64,000 bases of DNA from Pyropia yezoensis (GCA_009829735.1 CM020620.1:930001-994000); one strand, 5' to 3'. Numbered from the stretch's first letter, positions 10,132 through 21,853 are shown. The notes: generated from the sequence alone by a model not told the origin. Program-made: numbers and translations.

Positions 10132-10918
10132 GGTTGAACCGCTCCACCTGCCCGTTGGATTGCGGGTGGTAGTCGGATGCCCGACAGGGTTCGATACCGA
10201 ACATGCCCTAGACTTTAGTGCAGACGTAATGTTTGCTCCGTTGTCGGAGAGGAGTTGCTTCATTACCCCGTAAGCACTGATCCAGTGGTCAACCACTGTT
10301 CATGACGGTGTAGGCCGTGTCATTCGGGATGGCTGCTGCTCGTGACAGCTGAGTAAAGCGGTCCGACATGACCAGGATGTACCTGTTCCCTTCTTCCGTT
10401 ACCGGAAGTGGCCCGAGTATGTCGATCGCGACTTGCTCGTTGGGCCCATCGGGTGCGAATAGTTTCATAGCGGATGCCCGCCTATGAATACTCATACGAT
10501 TCCGTGCACACGGGTGGCATCTCCGCACGTGGTGGACTACGTCGACGGCCATTGCTGGCCAGTAGAACAACCTCCGCATTGCTGCGAACATGCGCGAACC
10601 CCCCGGGTGACCAGCTGAAGGGTTCTCGTGTTCTCGTTCCATGACAGCTTGTCGTAAGGACACGGGAACCACGACTTGATGTCGTCCATCGGAGGGTGCC
10701 CGCCGGTATATGAGTCCGTCTTCAATCTCGGAGAAGATGCCGGCTGTGCCAGCCAGGAGGTTAGCGCGATGGCGTTTACAGTCATCGTCATTGGCCTGTG
10801 TCTCGCGGAAGTCCGCGAGGGTCAATGGGCACGCGAGGTGTGCCATGGTATGGTCAACCATACCTTGGGTGGCGTTACCTACCGTGCAAACCGGTACCAC
10901 CGGGATGTCCTCGTCCAC
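9960..10918 (-). pseudogene. Integrase, zinc finger and core
   Basis: On minus: an HHCC zinc finger (HENPSAGH ... RRCHPC), then the DDE core with Asp in VAIDILGPLP, Asp in LLSDNGANI and Glu in GQVERFNR. Frame changes occur near 10290 and 10200 and the coding sequence is cut at 9960, so no enzyme is made. The frame is continuous upstream with RNase H except for a TAA at 10919-10921 that replaces a sense codon between them. Confidence 0.85.
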
Positions 10919-11459
10919 TTATCGGGTATCCCTGCTCAGTGTATCGAGTCGCGACAGCGCGTCTCCCAGATGATGGGTAGCGCCGGCCTCATATATGGTC
11001 CGGTAGTCGTGCTCGGCCATTTTTTGCTTCCACCGGGTTAGCCGTCCATGGCTGTCGGAATCCTTGTCACCAAGGTTGAGGAGCCATCGTAAAGGTTCGT
11101 GGTCGGACCTCACGATGAACCTGGATCCTTCCAGGCATGGCCGGAGCAGTTGCACTGCCCATATGACTCCGAGGCACTCGCGCTCGGTGGCACTGTAGTT
11201 GCGCTCAGCCGGGATGAGCGTCCGGCTGAAGTAGCCCACCGGATGTAGGTCCGGGATAGCATTATCGGTACCGATGAGTGTCTCTCCCTCTAACAGGGTG
11301 CATCCCACTTGGGTATCGCAGGCGTCGACGTCGATGACGAAGGTTCCGCGTCTATGCTGCAACGCAAACACGGGTGGGGCTAGCAGGGCTTGCTTGAGCA
11401 GCTCGAATGCCTCTGCCTCGCTCGGCGAGGCAGGTTGGAGTACCTTTGGCAAGGCGCTG
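10919..11459 (-). pseudogene. RNase H domain of pol
   Basis: RT-linked RNase H: FVIDVDACDTQVGCTL at the start, YSATERECLGVIWAVQLLRP in the middle, FIVRSDHEPLRWLL, then GRLTRW and HHLGDALSRLD at the end. This domain degrades the RNA strand during reverse transcription. It lies one frame away from RT, which needs a shift near 11460, and ends at the in-frame TAA at 10919. Confidence 0.85.
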
Positions 11460-12092
11460 CTCGTCAGAAACCGTTAACGGTTTGGCTATACGAGTGAAGT
11501 CCTTGACGAACCGTCGGTATACGTTGAACATCCCTAAGAAGCTATTCAGCTGTGTCTGGGTGGTCGGTTATCGCGCATCCCGGAGTGCCCAGGTATTAGC
11601 TTTGAGCACTCCCAGTTTACCTGGTGTGATCTGGTGACCCAGATACTCGACGGTCTGTTGAAAGAAGGCGCACTTCTTGAGGCGCAGGGTTACCCCGGCG
11701 TTCCGCAAGAGGGTAAGTACCTCGTCGACATGTTGCACATGGTCATGCATGTTACGCGAGAAGACGATGACATCGTCCTGGTACACCAGGGCGTTACGCC
11801 ACTTCACTCCCGACGGTATAATGTCGATGGCCCGCTGGAATGTGGCGGGGGCGTTAGACAACCCGAAGGGCATCCTAAGGAACTCGTACACTCTACTGTG
11901 ACAGACGAACGCTGTCTTGGGGATATCCTCCTCAGCAACTGGGATCTGCCAGTACCCGGCATTGCAGTCGATGGTGGTAAACACTGTAGCTTCCGCCAGG
12001 GAGTCGGTACACTCGTCCATCCTTAGTAAAGGGTATGAGTCCTTCTTGGTGACCAAGTTGAGGCACCGATAATCGATGCAGTACCGAAGTTG
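11460..12092 (-). pseudogene. Reverse transcriptase, main part
   Basis: Palm and thumb of a Ty3/gypsy RT: LRYCIDYRCLN, the catalytic box as YQDDVIVFS, FGLSNAPATFQRAID and VEYLGHQITPGKL. A TAA at 11568-11570 sits exactly where the second chromovirus has Gln (ARQPKTQTEL against AR-stop-PTTQTQL), so it is a clear CAA-to-TAA type change. The fingers lie at 12567-12770, separated by a 0.47-kb insertion. Confidence 0.9.
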
Positions 12093-12566
12093 TGGCAGTA
12101 TTGACCCCCAGGTAGGGGGGCAACACGTGCCAGGCATGGGGCGGCAGGCCACTAGCCTGACCCATTCCTCCCCCTGCATTTGGATCCATATTTCCAAAGT
12201 TTGGGATAGTTAGCTCAGTAGTAAATCCTACTTGGATTTGAGGGTTTTCAGCATTTATCGTCTTGAATTTTCGTGTGGCCCGGTGGGCAGGTGCTGGGGT
12301 GGGAGATTCTGAGTGGCGAGATTCTGAGGGGACCCTGGGGGGATAAGGGGAGGGACAGCGGGGCTTGGCCTTGCTTCCCCGTCCCGACCAAGAAACTGTT
12401 GGCCCACACACCATCTTCTTGTTTGTCAGTGGGGGGATTGCCCCACAACAGGGATACAGTGTGTGCGACTTGCACTTCTTCCGGTTCCCCCGACACGGGA
12501 GGCAGCCCTTGCGCACTGCCCCAAGTTGGGTGTCGCGTATGCGAGTGGTTTTTGCCACAGAGGGGT
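12093..12566. other. Insertion inside the RT gene
   Basis: About 474 bp that splits RT between the KD motif of the fingers and LRYCIDYR. The ends carry TGTGGCA (12091-12097) and TGCCACA (12553-12559), and a TTG flanks both sides (12090-12092, 12567-12569), a possible 3-bp target copy. Removing it restores the RT frame. No ORF is recognised inside. It could be a small non-autonomous element. Confidence 0.55.
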
Positions 12567-12770
12567 TTGATCCTTCATTGGTACGAAAACGACTGGGGCG
12601 CCCCACTCTGACATCGAAGGTCGGATCACCTTAGCTTCGCTCATCCTCTTCACTTCTCCGTCAACGATCTTTCGTTGCATGGGTCCCACTCGGTGCGGTT
12701 GCGACCGCGCAGGTCGTGCACCTGGTACCAGGTCAATACGATGTTGGGTTGCCCCAATCGTACCCAGGGT
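12567..12770 (-). pseudogene. Reverse transcriptase, N-terminal fingers
   Basis: On minus: GATQHRIDLVPGARP, a run of Arg/Pro, then VKRMSEAKVIRPSMSEWGAP and VVFVPMKD, the standard start of gypsy RT. It is preceded by a 0.93-kb block and followed by the insertion in RT. Confidence 0.85.
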
Positions 12771-13700
12771 GTGAGGACCCACCCAAAACCGGGGAGCCCC
12801 CAACGTACTCGTGGGGGTGTCAGCGGGCCCTGCCAGCCAATAGGGCGGTGGGGCACGGGGAAGAGGACGGTGGTCTCGACGGGGGTGGGTCTAGGGAAGA
12901 AGATGGGCATGACGTCGGTGGGGATCGAGGGGACAAAAGGTAAACTGTGTCTTTGGTCCGTGTCTGTTGTTGCCCCTCTCGTCTCCCCCGGTGGCGCCGA
13001 CACCCACACACTATATACTCGCGTCGGGGCACCCGAGGTGCCCCAAAGCATGCGTTTCCCCATCGCACCGCCGGTAGGCACAGAACGGTCCAAAAACAAA
13101 CCATGTCTCTTAGAACAAAGCATGGGCGGGCGTGCGCACTAAAGGAGTGCAGCCCCAGTTTGCCCGAACCGAAGGGGGTCCCGTGAATGGCACCCAGCGC
13201 GCCCCACCAGCCGGCTCCACACGCCGGTCGGCCAGAAGGTCCGACCGGCTGTAAGGGCCAGCAAGGCCAAATTCAATCAATCTAAAAGCCGGCGAGCCAG
13301 TCATATCGCACTCAGCCGCCAGCGAGGATGTGTGGTGTCCTCAGTGTCGGTGAATCATGTGACTGGTCGTTGATGCCAGCTTTCAAGCGGCGCAGAGAAT
13401 AAAATTCAGGCAGCACAGACGGGGATGTCCGCCCGTGGTTGGTCGACGATGTCCCTCGTTCCTCGTTGTCGAGCTTCGACGTTCATGACAGGGTTCCGAC
13501 AGTGCGTTGACGGCGGCCTTCGTGCGGTCGGCCGACGTCCGCAAAATGTCAGGGATACAGCGTGGTGTCGCCCAGGGTAGTGGGGAATTGATGTGTCTTG
13601 GGGGGAGTTATCGGGTCCGGACATGTAAGGAGAGGTCCCAGTCCATATCCCTTGGGTTCCGGGTGGGGATTTAAGGGGCGCATCCTTACGCAAAGCCCCG
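12771..13700. other. Insertion between protease and RT
   Basis: The protease frame reads KHDVMWTG up to 13700 and the RT frame resumes with TLGTIGATQHR at 12770; in relatives these parts adjoin. The roughly 930 bp between hold no recognised protein. It contains a TATATA box on minus near 13010 and could be a solo LTR or another short element. I found no clean end repeats. Confidence 0.5.
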
Positions 13701-14780
13701 CCGGTCCACATGACGTCATGCTTTCTTAGCATCCGTCGTACCCCTTCAGTTAACGAAGGGGGAAGGTGGTCGAGGTCAGCCTCGGCCAGTGCCTTCAAGG
13801 CTTCTTGGTCCATCGGCGGCATGTCCGCCGGAGCTGGTGGTTGATTATGCCTCCCGGCGTCGGGTTCCTCCAGCTCGGTGGTCTCAGCGACCGCCAGTAC
13901 CTCAAGTGGTTCCACTTGAACTTCCCCGTCAGGGGTAAGGATGTCGTCTCCTTCGTAGAGCTCGGCGATCCGTAGGATAGTCCCTTTCGGAAAGGTGACT
14001 GCCTTACGGCGATAGTTGGCCATCACGAGCAGTGATGACCCCCCCGCTGGGAGGTCTACGATACCGTTGGCCATGGTCAACCCATGGCGCTTGTAGGTTC
14101 GTAGGTTGGACTGGATTCTGCAGATGCCTGCGAGGTCACAGCTAACCGGGAGGACTGTCTCCGATAACGGCTCAAAGCGAGTCCGCTTGGCCAGCCGGAG
14201 TGTCTTCGGCTCTACGCTTGCGTATACCTCAGGCACGTTAACGTGGCTCCCTTGTAGCGTCAGGTCCCTGACGATAGCTGTCTGTCCTCTCTTTGTCCCG
14301 TCGGCCTCTTGTAGCTCAGCAATCCTCCGGCCCGGCCGGATTGCATCCCCGTGAACGTTGATGAAGGTGCACCCCAGTATGCAGGGCACAGATAGAGTCT
14401 CACATACCAGGAAGTCCTCTTCCGTGGTGAGTTCCCCGATGGCGACCCGCAGCGACATCGCTGCGGTCGTACGAATGAGACGACCATTCGCATCCTTGAT
14501 CGTGGGTCCCCGACTCATTCTGACTCGCGGGAGCCACTTGTCCGGGAGGGTTTCCTTCCGGATAAGGTTCGGCCCAGCCCCTGTGTCCAGTACAGGGTAA
14601 TACGATCGGGTCGACTGGGGGTCACCCCCCAGTGTGGCTGATACCTTGAAGCTCTCCAAGGTGAGCAGTACGTGGCCTACACCGATATCCGGTGCAGCTC
14701 GGGCATCCTGGACAGGGCCCTTGTCTCGTTCAACGTGACGGGGCTTCCCGCCCTCGCCTCCCTTCCTTGGAGGTTGGTCA
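13701..14780 (-). pseudogene. Aspartic protease (retropepsin) of pol
   Basis: The active site is VLDTGAGPNLI (14576-14590), and the second conserved block is VPCILGCTFINVHG. The enzyme acts as a dimer to mature gag and pol. After the protease the frame runs through a linker to KHDVMWTG, the usual lead-in to RT. It lies one frame from gag, so gag-pol expression probably used frameshifting. The frame remains open to 13406, but the last part is inserted DNA. Confidence 0.85.
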
Positions 14781-17111
14781 TCATTCCCCTGACGCCGTGT
14801 CGTCGGGGCCGGAAGGTGTACCCGGGGACTAATGCGGCGTCGGCTCAACCGCGCTCTCCGTGGGGCTTTCCCCGCGGCAGTCCGGGGTGGCTTGCTAGGG
14901 TTGCCCCAGCGACCCCATGTCGTCCTTCCTCGCACTCGTTTCCCGTGCTCGGCCGGGACTACGGTCTTCCGGGATATCCGGGAGAGGAGGTGCCTCCTCG
15001 ACTGCCAGCACTGATCCTGGGGCTTGCTGCCTACCCGATGCCGGCGCTCTGGCGGGATACCCCCCAACGGATGCCTTGCGTTGCACCGCTGCCCGTCGAG
15101 ACTCCTCCGGGATGAGCGGGCATGAGGACACTCAGTGTTGGGGGTCTCTGCACAACATACATCCGGAACTGCCGGCCGTCCCGGGCGTCCGCGTCGGGTT
15201 GGCCCCATAGGTCCGGTTGCCTGCCTCGGGCACCCGAGTGCCCGCCCCTTGGTAGGCCTTGGGTCCCGGTGCCAAACGGAACATGGACTCCCCCAGCCGG
15301 TTGGCCCTACCCGCCATGTGCGGAGGTGCCTCCGTACGCACCGCACATGTCGGCAGGGGTTGGTGGGGGTTACCCGTAACCGGGGCATACCCCGTAGTCT
15401 GTATATACGGGACGCGACGTCCCACACCCTTGTTGACCTGGAACTGGGTCCCAGCCGGGGCGATTTACGCTACCGTGCAGTGCTCATCAATCACCGGAGT
15501 CGCCGGAAGCAACAGGTGGCCCTGTTGGTCGACCAGAGGTTCATCCCCACCCGTGAGGGCGTACTCGGTTGCCACAAGTACTGGTGCGGCCTTACGTTCC
15601 ACCTTCTCTTGCCTCGGTACCTGGGCATGATTGAGCTTGCTCCCCTCACCCTTGGGCTTCGGGGCCAAGGCACACTCCGGGTTGAGCACCCGGTAGGCGT
15701 CCCCCCGGGACTTGCACATGTGCATCAATGAACTGAAGTTCGTACAAGCCGTCTTGGCTCCCCGTGCGGATATCCGCACGTAGTTGGGTACTCCTGCGAA
15801 CAGGATGGCCCGTAGCTCCCCTTCTCCGAGGAGCTTCCCCAGCTCGTAATCGAGCTCTTGAATCCGGCGTCCGAACATCTCCTCATCCTCCCAGGACTGG
15901 GCGGTGGCAGTGCGAAGGGCCCGGTAGTGGTCTTCGCACTTGCCCTTACTGAGGTAGCTGCTCAGCAGCTCCTTCAGAGTACCACGGTAATCCATGGGGG
16001 TGGCTGCGACCCTTATTACCGGCATCGGGGAAGCCTTGCGTAGGACGCCTTGTACGCGTTCATCAACAAAAAACGGGAGGATCTACAGAGCTAGCCCCTC
16101 GTTAATGAGTGCCTTGTCTGCGGCTGCCTTGTAGCTAATCAGGAAGCCAACGACTGCCAACGGACGTCCGTTCGGGCCCCCGAACATAGGGACATCCTTC
16201 ATAAGGGATTGCATAGAGCGGATCGCTCGATGCGAGGTAGTACGCATCGATTCCGATACGGTAGTGGATCAGTCTTCCAAACGATAACGTTCAAGAGTCA
16301 GTACCGACCGGAAGACTTCGTTGACGATCTCCGCGTCGGCATCCTGGATAACCAGTCGCTTGGCCCGTTGATGAGTAAACTCATCGGAATCCATCCGCTT
16401 CAGTAGGCTCGCAGTAACCTGCGCGGTCATAGCTTGCACCAGTGACGCTGGAACTTCCGGCGTCGGCGACTCGGGTACCCGAGTTGCTTGGCTTCCGTCG
16501 TCGAGGGGGTAATGCGATAGGGTACCGCCCCCTCCCATAACCGACTCTGTTCCAGCGAAAGTATCCGCCGGACCATGCCCGCGGAGTCCGCTCTGGGTGC
16601 ACCGAGCGTAGCGCTCCGTGTGGCTACGTTCCAAATCGGCTGACGAGTCGGATCCATAACCCGCCGCATCCGGGGGTTGTCCAGGAGAAGCAACACCGGG
16701 GTCGACCCTGGTGGACTCCGAAAGAGGTTCGGCCGGTTCGAACCCTACCGGTGTGGTGGGAAAACGACGGGGCACCGTCGTGTGGCGTGTTGACATCACC
16801 ACAGCCATTGCGTTCTCCGTAAGCTCCTGACGGGCGTCCAGTACGGTGGACCGGGCCTTGATGCGAGCCAATGATGCCATCAGGGAGTCCCCTGGTGAAG
16901 GTGGCGGCGGATTGAAGTCGACAGAAGACTGTTGAGGCGGTCCGCCGCCCCCGGCCGTCCGCGCCGTACCAAACGTCGATCCGGCACCGGAGAGCATCTG
17001 CGTCTCAAAGTTGTCGATCGGGTTACCGATCCCGGTTCCCGGGTTCAGCTCCGAGGTCGGCGTCGACGCCGATCCGTCATCTTGAACGTTCCCCGCCTCT
17101 TGGGTAGACAT
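14781..17111 (-). pseudogene. gag of the first chromovirus
   Basis: 776 codons in one uninterrupted phase from ATG 17111 to TGA 14781-14783, with a Ser/Pro/Gly-rich N-terminus. The capsid region (about 16270-15700, RVQGVLRKA, ILFAGVPNYVRI) resembles a retrotransposon gag domain. A CCHC knuckle at 15161-15120 reads C-x2-C-x4-H-(TGA)-x3-C. Six in-frame stops break it: TGA 16269, TAG 16083, TAA 15465, TGA 15132, TAG 14895 and TAG 14829 (lowest base given). All six are one C-to-T step from CGA, CAG or CAA, and there is no frameshift. Confidence 0.8.
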
Positions 17112-17318
17112 AGTCACACTCAGTCAACCGACGTAGCGGTCACCACGAATAAGAGAGCGAAGGGGTAGGTTGGGGGAGCGTAACGGTAGATCGCATTCAA
17201 ACATAACCACTCAACACAATCAACCAGATCGCAACACCACGAGTACAATAAAAGGACCGGATCCCTATCCGTGTGCCAGGGCCGAAGACGGCGGCACCAC
17301 AAGGGTGACGGAATCCCG

Positions 17319-17336
17319 TCCCCTGCTGCTCCACCA
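17319..17336 (-). promoter_or_regulatory. Primer-binding site of the first chromovirus
   Basis: On minus TGGTGGAGCAGCAGGGGA lies one base inside the 5' LTR, starting TGG as complement of a tRNA CCA end. The second chromovirus has the same 18-mer with one change (51768-51785). I cannot name the tRNA from memory; it is not the common initiator-Met site TGGTATCAGAGC. Confidence 0.7.
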
Positions 17337-17337
17337 A

Positions 17338-17699
17338 TGTAGCACAATATTTATCCGCTGCACGTCCACTCTCAGGGAACACTCACCAAGGGGGATCGGC
17401 ACCAACTTCACCAGGAGGCCAAGGTTGCTGTCGTTGGAGCGCAAGCCACGGGACCAAGATGGGAGCTCAAATGGGAGGGGTTTGTTGTTCTACCATGGCC
17501 GGCGGTGGATTCGCTGCCGGCCCCCTCGTTATAAACCCTCGGAGACACCACTAACTACCCTCCACCCCAAGATGCAAGTCCCTCTGGTCACGCGTAACTT
17601 ATAGATACCGTGACCAATGCGGACTCCCAAATTGAAAGTTAAGGGTTAGAAGTAGTCCCCCTGAATTAGGGTCACAATACGGTCATCCATATTGCTACA
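17338..17699 (-). repeat. 5' LTR of the first chromovirus
   Basis: 362 bp, TGTAGC...GCTACA, matching 4354-4716. TTATAAA lies at 17529-17535. The right flank (gcagc) does not match the left flank of the other LTR. Confidence 0.9.
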
Positions 17700-18460
17700 G
17701 CAGCCGCTGGCCTCAAGCAATCCTCCCACTTTGCCCCCCCCCCCCTCACTGGGTATCGGAAGGCTGCACAAAAGAATCTCCCGCACCACCCGCGACGCAG
17801 TGGACGTCTGCTCCGAGGGCAGCAGTCCGGGGTGCCGCCCCTCTGCCACCCCTTCGTCTTGAAATATGAGTAGAACAACACGCCTCGCTATTCGCATCAA
17901 TCTTCGCGGAGCTATGTGGGCTTCCCAGGTCCTCTCTACCACCAGCGTGTGCAAAGTTCCCAACTCTGGCCACACGCGAGGCCACGTTGGAAGACTGCAT
18001 GAGTGAGACGGTGGCTACCCGGACGCGGCGTCGCGGCGATGTTGGGCCCCCACACCTGACGGGGTAGGTGGTTTATGGCTCAGGGCGCCTGTATCAGCGG
18101 TCCGCCGCTGGAGGCGCCGTAGCCGCCGACGATAGCTCCAGGCCAGAAGCGCACGCGGCCGTTCCCAGGACGCACCAACCCACCAGCAGTGGCGGTGGTG
18201 GCTGCCTGCGCACGCAACATGGTGGGGTGCGAAGGGCCAGTTCCAGAAATCGCGTCCCGCTACCGCGCAAGGCAAGCACGGTCGGGGGGGGTGCTGTGGC
18301 CATCGAAAAGTCTTTGGGGAGCACCCTCTTTGTGGAGGCCTATATCTCCCCCCGAGGGCACCCACTACCGAGGGAGAAATGCCTGCTGATTGGCTGGGAT
18401 GGTGATCTGCACAGCGCTCCCATGTGGCATCCGATCCTCCAGAGCGCCGCAGCCTGTGCG

Positions 18461-18480
18461 CGTGAATCACGTGATTCACG
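18461..18480. repeat. Perfect 20-bp palindrome with CACGTG centre
   Basis: CGTGAATCAC followed by its exact reverse complement. The centre is a G-box, a possible bZIP/bHLH-type site. Confidence 0.8.
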
Positions 18481-20576
18481 TGGTGCTTGCTCCAGAGGGT
18501 ACTCCCTCGATCAAATTGCTGATCACAAGCTGCCGTGCACGGCCTACTGACTCGTTCCTGACCCCAACCCCCGCTGCCTCGGGCAAGTCCGGCAAACAGC
18601 GCACCCACGCAGGTAGACGAGCGCCCCGCTGTCGCTATTCGACCCCCTCTCGGTCTCCAGAAATGTCAGCCACACACACCCGTATAGACAATCTGGGAGC
18701 GGTCAGGACTGCGGAGGCCTCTGTGCCCCCCTCTAGGCTGGCCACAAACAGAGCGGGGAGGTGTGCGTGCTCGACGCCTTCCGCACAGGGTAGGATTACG
18801 TTGCGCGTGGCACGGCAGCCCACAGCAGCCAACTTGCCAGGTGGTATTCTTCTCCCACTCCCCACCAACCGTGTGGCGCATGCTGCTCGCTGTCCACGAC
18901 GCATCTCACATTCGGTGTCTCGCCTGTTTGCGTCTGGAACAGAGTGCACCACGGCACAGGAAGAACCCCCGCTGCCGGGCGTGCCCCGTTCTGGCCCGCT
19001 GGACGCGGCTCCACGGAAGCATTCTCGGCCGAGGTGTGACGTGCCTGGTCGTGAATCAATCGCGCGCAACCGATGGGTCCTCCGTGTCCCGATATGCTTT
19101 TGGGAGCGTATTGTGTATCCCCCAAAAAGTAGACATGCAGCAGTCGTGAAGGTGCAATTCGTGTGCATGGCATGCCTGGAACGTGAAGGAGAGATGCAAT
19201 TTCAGAGGCAATTCTTGAGCAGTCATGTGCAAGGGATGCGTCTCATTGGCTGTTCAATCTTCATCGGAAGATCTTCACCTGTAAAAGTCTAGCCCACATA
19301 CAGGAACGGCGGAACATTGCAGAACACAGACAGAACAGACCCCAGCTTAGGGGCCTGCGGGAGGTGTCTCACAGCATGCAGGGGGCAGCATGCCGCAGTC
19401 GTGACCTGTCCGAGGCCAAAGGGTTATGCAGAAGCAGAAGCCGTGCAGAGGCACACCGGTTGGCTTTGTGTCGCTCTGCGCCGGCTTTGTGTGGCTCTGA
19501 GCCCCCCACGAGTCCACCAGGCACAAAGAATTGCTCTGCCTGCAGGCTCAGGGTGCCATAGGTCCTGTTGCAGTCGTGCACCCGCAAGTGAGCTGGTGCT
19601 GCGCTCCCGGAAGCGCATCGGTGCCCCATGCGAGGCCAGCAGGTGCAGAGATCTGTGCCAGGAGACCGGCTGGAAATCAGAAGCGCCTGAGATCGCGCGG
19701 CCCGATGCTGTTGCGCCTCAAGGCTGACTGTGGCAGCCCGTGAAGTACCGTGAAGGCCATGGGACGCCGGTGGCCCTTGAGGCCTTGCACGACGACGCCC
19801 AAGCTTGAGTGCATGAGCGAGTGAAGAACTCACTCTTTATTTTCTTGGAAATTCGACAAGTGCATTATTGTACATACGTACAATGAAAACATTGTTCAAT
19901 GACTCCTCTTGATTGGCTGTACGCCGGTGTAAGAATGAGCGAAGATCTCCAAGCCCTAAGTTTTGTCGCAAAAAGCCGACGACAGAGTGGCCCAACAGCT
20001 GTTCTTCGTCGCGTACTTCATCTCAGTCGAAGCGGGGCCGCCCGACTTCAACTCTGTCGAAGGCAAGGCACCTTCGGCATGGTGGTTGAGCGCCCCAGGG
20101 AAGCGACGGTTTGGAAAAACGAGCGGACTTCAATAAGGGAGGCTTGGGGGCGTGGCCAAAATCGAGGGGATGAACATCGCAGAGGTCTCTAACAACTAGG
20201 CAAGAAAGATCACAAGGAGGATGCAGGGCATGTAAGAGGATGGAGCGAGGCTAAGGGTACACAGAAGGGTAGTCGAAGACCTGAGCGTATACAAAAAGCA
20301 GAAAAAGATATGCAAAGAGGTACACCAACATGGGGACTGGGAAGCAAGAAAGGCAGGCTGTACAAAACGAGTGGAAACAACGACCAATGCAGGGGGGGAG
20401 AAAGACGAGGGCGTGAGGCGAGTAAGGTTGGCGGGGGGGTGACATCGACGACGGGGACGACGACGGGGGCGGCGATGTCGACGATGGGGGGATCGCCGAT
20501 GACGACAGATGGGCGACGACGGCAGCGGGGTGGGCGACGACGACGGCGCGGACGACAACGGGGGCGGCCACGCCGA

Positions 20577-20661
20577 CGGGGGCGGCGTCGCCGATGGGGG
20601 CGGCGTCGCCGACGGGGGCGGCGTCGCCGATGGGGGCGGCGTCGCCGACGGGGGCGGCATC
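20577..20661. repeat. 18-bp minisatellite
   Basis: About four to five copies of a unit GGGGGCGGCGTCGCCGAY, with C/T alternation at the last position. The surrounding 20440-20740 is a looser GC-rich triplet repeat. It reads as a Pro-Pro-Pro-Ser-Ala-Thr repeat on minus, but the open frame is explained by the repeat itself. Confidence 0.75.
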
Positions 20662-21413
20662 GAAGGCGGGGGGGGCGACGCCGACGAGGGCGGCATCGAC
20701 GACGGGGTCGGCGACGACGCCGACAGGGGGAGTGGCGGACGTGTTCGATCATGACCATCGGTGGGTGGTCTGGTTTTTCACATAGGGCGACGGCCGCATT
20801 TTCGTACGAAGCTTCATGTCGATCGCCCACCTGCCTACACTTCTGAACGAGTACAGTACATTTCTCGATTAGTCACATTTGTGACATGCCGCGGTCGTGC
20901 ACGACACATGTTGCATTGCATGTCACGCATGACAACATACATGAGCTACTTTTTGGGAGATGCACAATATCGGTCGCAAGCGGCAGCCAAGATTGCAGCC
21001 AATCAGGTGCCTACTGAGATTTGTCGCACTATTCTCTAATAGTCATTTAAGAGCACTAAAAGCGGCGATCGCTCCCACTTAACACTTGTTGTAAGCCCTG
21101 CTAGCATTCACGAGGCTAATGAAGGCTGACTTAATGCCTTTTAGCTCCAAACTTGGTGCCAAATCGCGGCATCGGCGGTCGCCAGGTCAAAAGTCTCGTC
21201 TGACGCCGCTCCCTCCTGGCAAGAGAACCAGCCGCCGCCGGCCCGGCACTCACCGACCAACGTCGTCTTTTCGAGACGAATCCGCGGTGATCTGAGTGCC
21301 GGCCCACAAGTCCACGTCACTCGCGCGGTGCCCGCATTGGAGAACCAATCAGAGCGCTTACATCTCACATCTCCACTAGCGTTGGGGAGTCCTCCGGTGG
21401 TTTGCTCTATAGA

Positions 21414-21524
21414 GCGTCCCGTAAAAAGTGGACGTGCTCGTGTCGTGATCATGGCAAATGTCGGCCACCGGACCAATCAAACCCACACTGCACGACCCGT
21501 GCACGTCCACTTGGTACGGGACGC
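21414..21524. repeat. Imperfect hairpin with 34-bp arms
   Basis: Arms 21414-21447 and 21491-21524 match at 30 of 34 positions (GCGTCCCGT ... GTGGACGTGC), with a 43-bp loop. It lies 220 bp outside the left inverted repeat of the giant element. It may be a small foldback element. Confidence 0.65.
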
Positions 21525-21743
21525 ACAATAAGAGTCCGCCAACGTCTCTTCCTCCGTAGCACGCCAGGGAACGTTTTTCACCACTGGGGCGCCCATGGCT
21601 GGATCTGCACGCAGGCAGGGGGGGGGGGGATCGGGCGCGCTCGGGAGGCCACCATGAGACGTCGCCCACGTCAGGCGCCTGCGCCTACGCCTCCAAAGTA
21701 GCATGTTGGCCGGCGGTCTTCCCCGTCGGGTCCAGGAAAAGTG

Positions 21744-21853
21744 ACCATTCGCCGGCACGAAACGACGAAGTGCCCATACGGCCTGGAATGGCGGCCAATC
21801 CAGGCCATAGAGGCCCTTCGGCACGCTAGGTCGGCACGATAGGTCCGTGCCGA
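21744..21853 (+). repeat. Left terminal inverted repeat
   Basis: 110 bp, inverted match to 56795-56902 with about five substitutions and a short indel. Weaker similarity continues outward to about 21712. It contains TTCGGCACG (21817), TCGGCACGA (21831) and GTGCCGA (21847). Confidence 0.85.

Larger units (their letters stand above)
4354..17699 (-). mobile_element. Chromovirus (Ty3/gypsy), decayed and composite
   Basis: Two direct LTRs (4354-4716 and 17338-17699) bound an internal region that reads on the minus strand as PBS, gag, protease, RT, RNase H, integrase, chromodomain and PPT. An extra ORF on plus (5300-7665) lies between the integrase end and the 3' LTR. By eye the LTRs differ at about 24 of 363 positions. 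The 5-bp flanks differ (acatg on the left, gcagc on the right), so there is no target duplication. Three blocks interrupt pol (8885-9959, 12093-12566, 12771-13700). Together with a 172-bp duplication inside integrase, the missing target duplication suggests that two copies were joined. Confidence 0.85.
17700..21413. other. Non-coding region, no gene recognised
   Basis: Several frames are open for 100-300 codons on both strands, but none shows a domain, consistent codon bias or sensible hydropathy. It contains a perfect palindrome (18461-18480), an inverted pair ATTGTAC/GTACAAT near 19870 and an 18-bp minisatellite (about 20577-20661). It probably consists of decayed repeats. Confidence 0.5.

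Noticed and set aside
18390..19292. 300-codon plus frame in the region between elements
   Set aside because: Mixed composition, Cys and Arg scattered, no start context or domain; frames on both strands are equally open.
20196..20696. Pro-rich minus frame with a PPPSAT repeat
   Set aside because: Produced by the 18-bp minisatellite, not by a gene.
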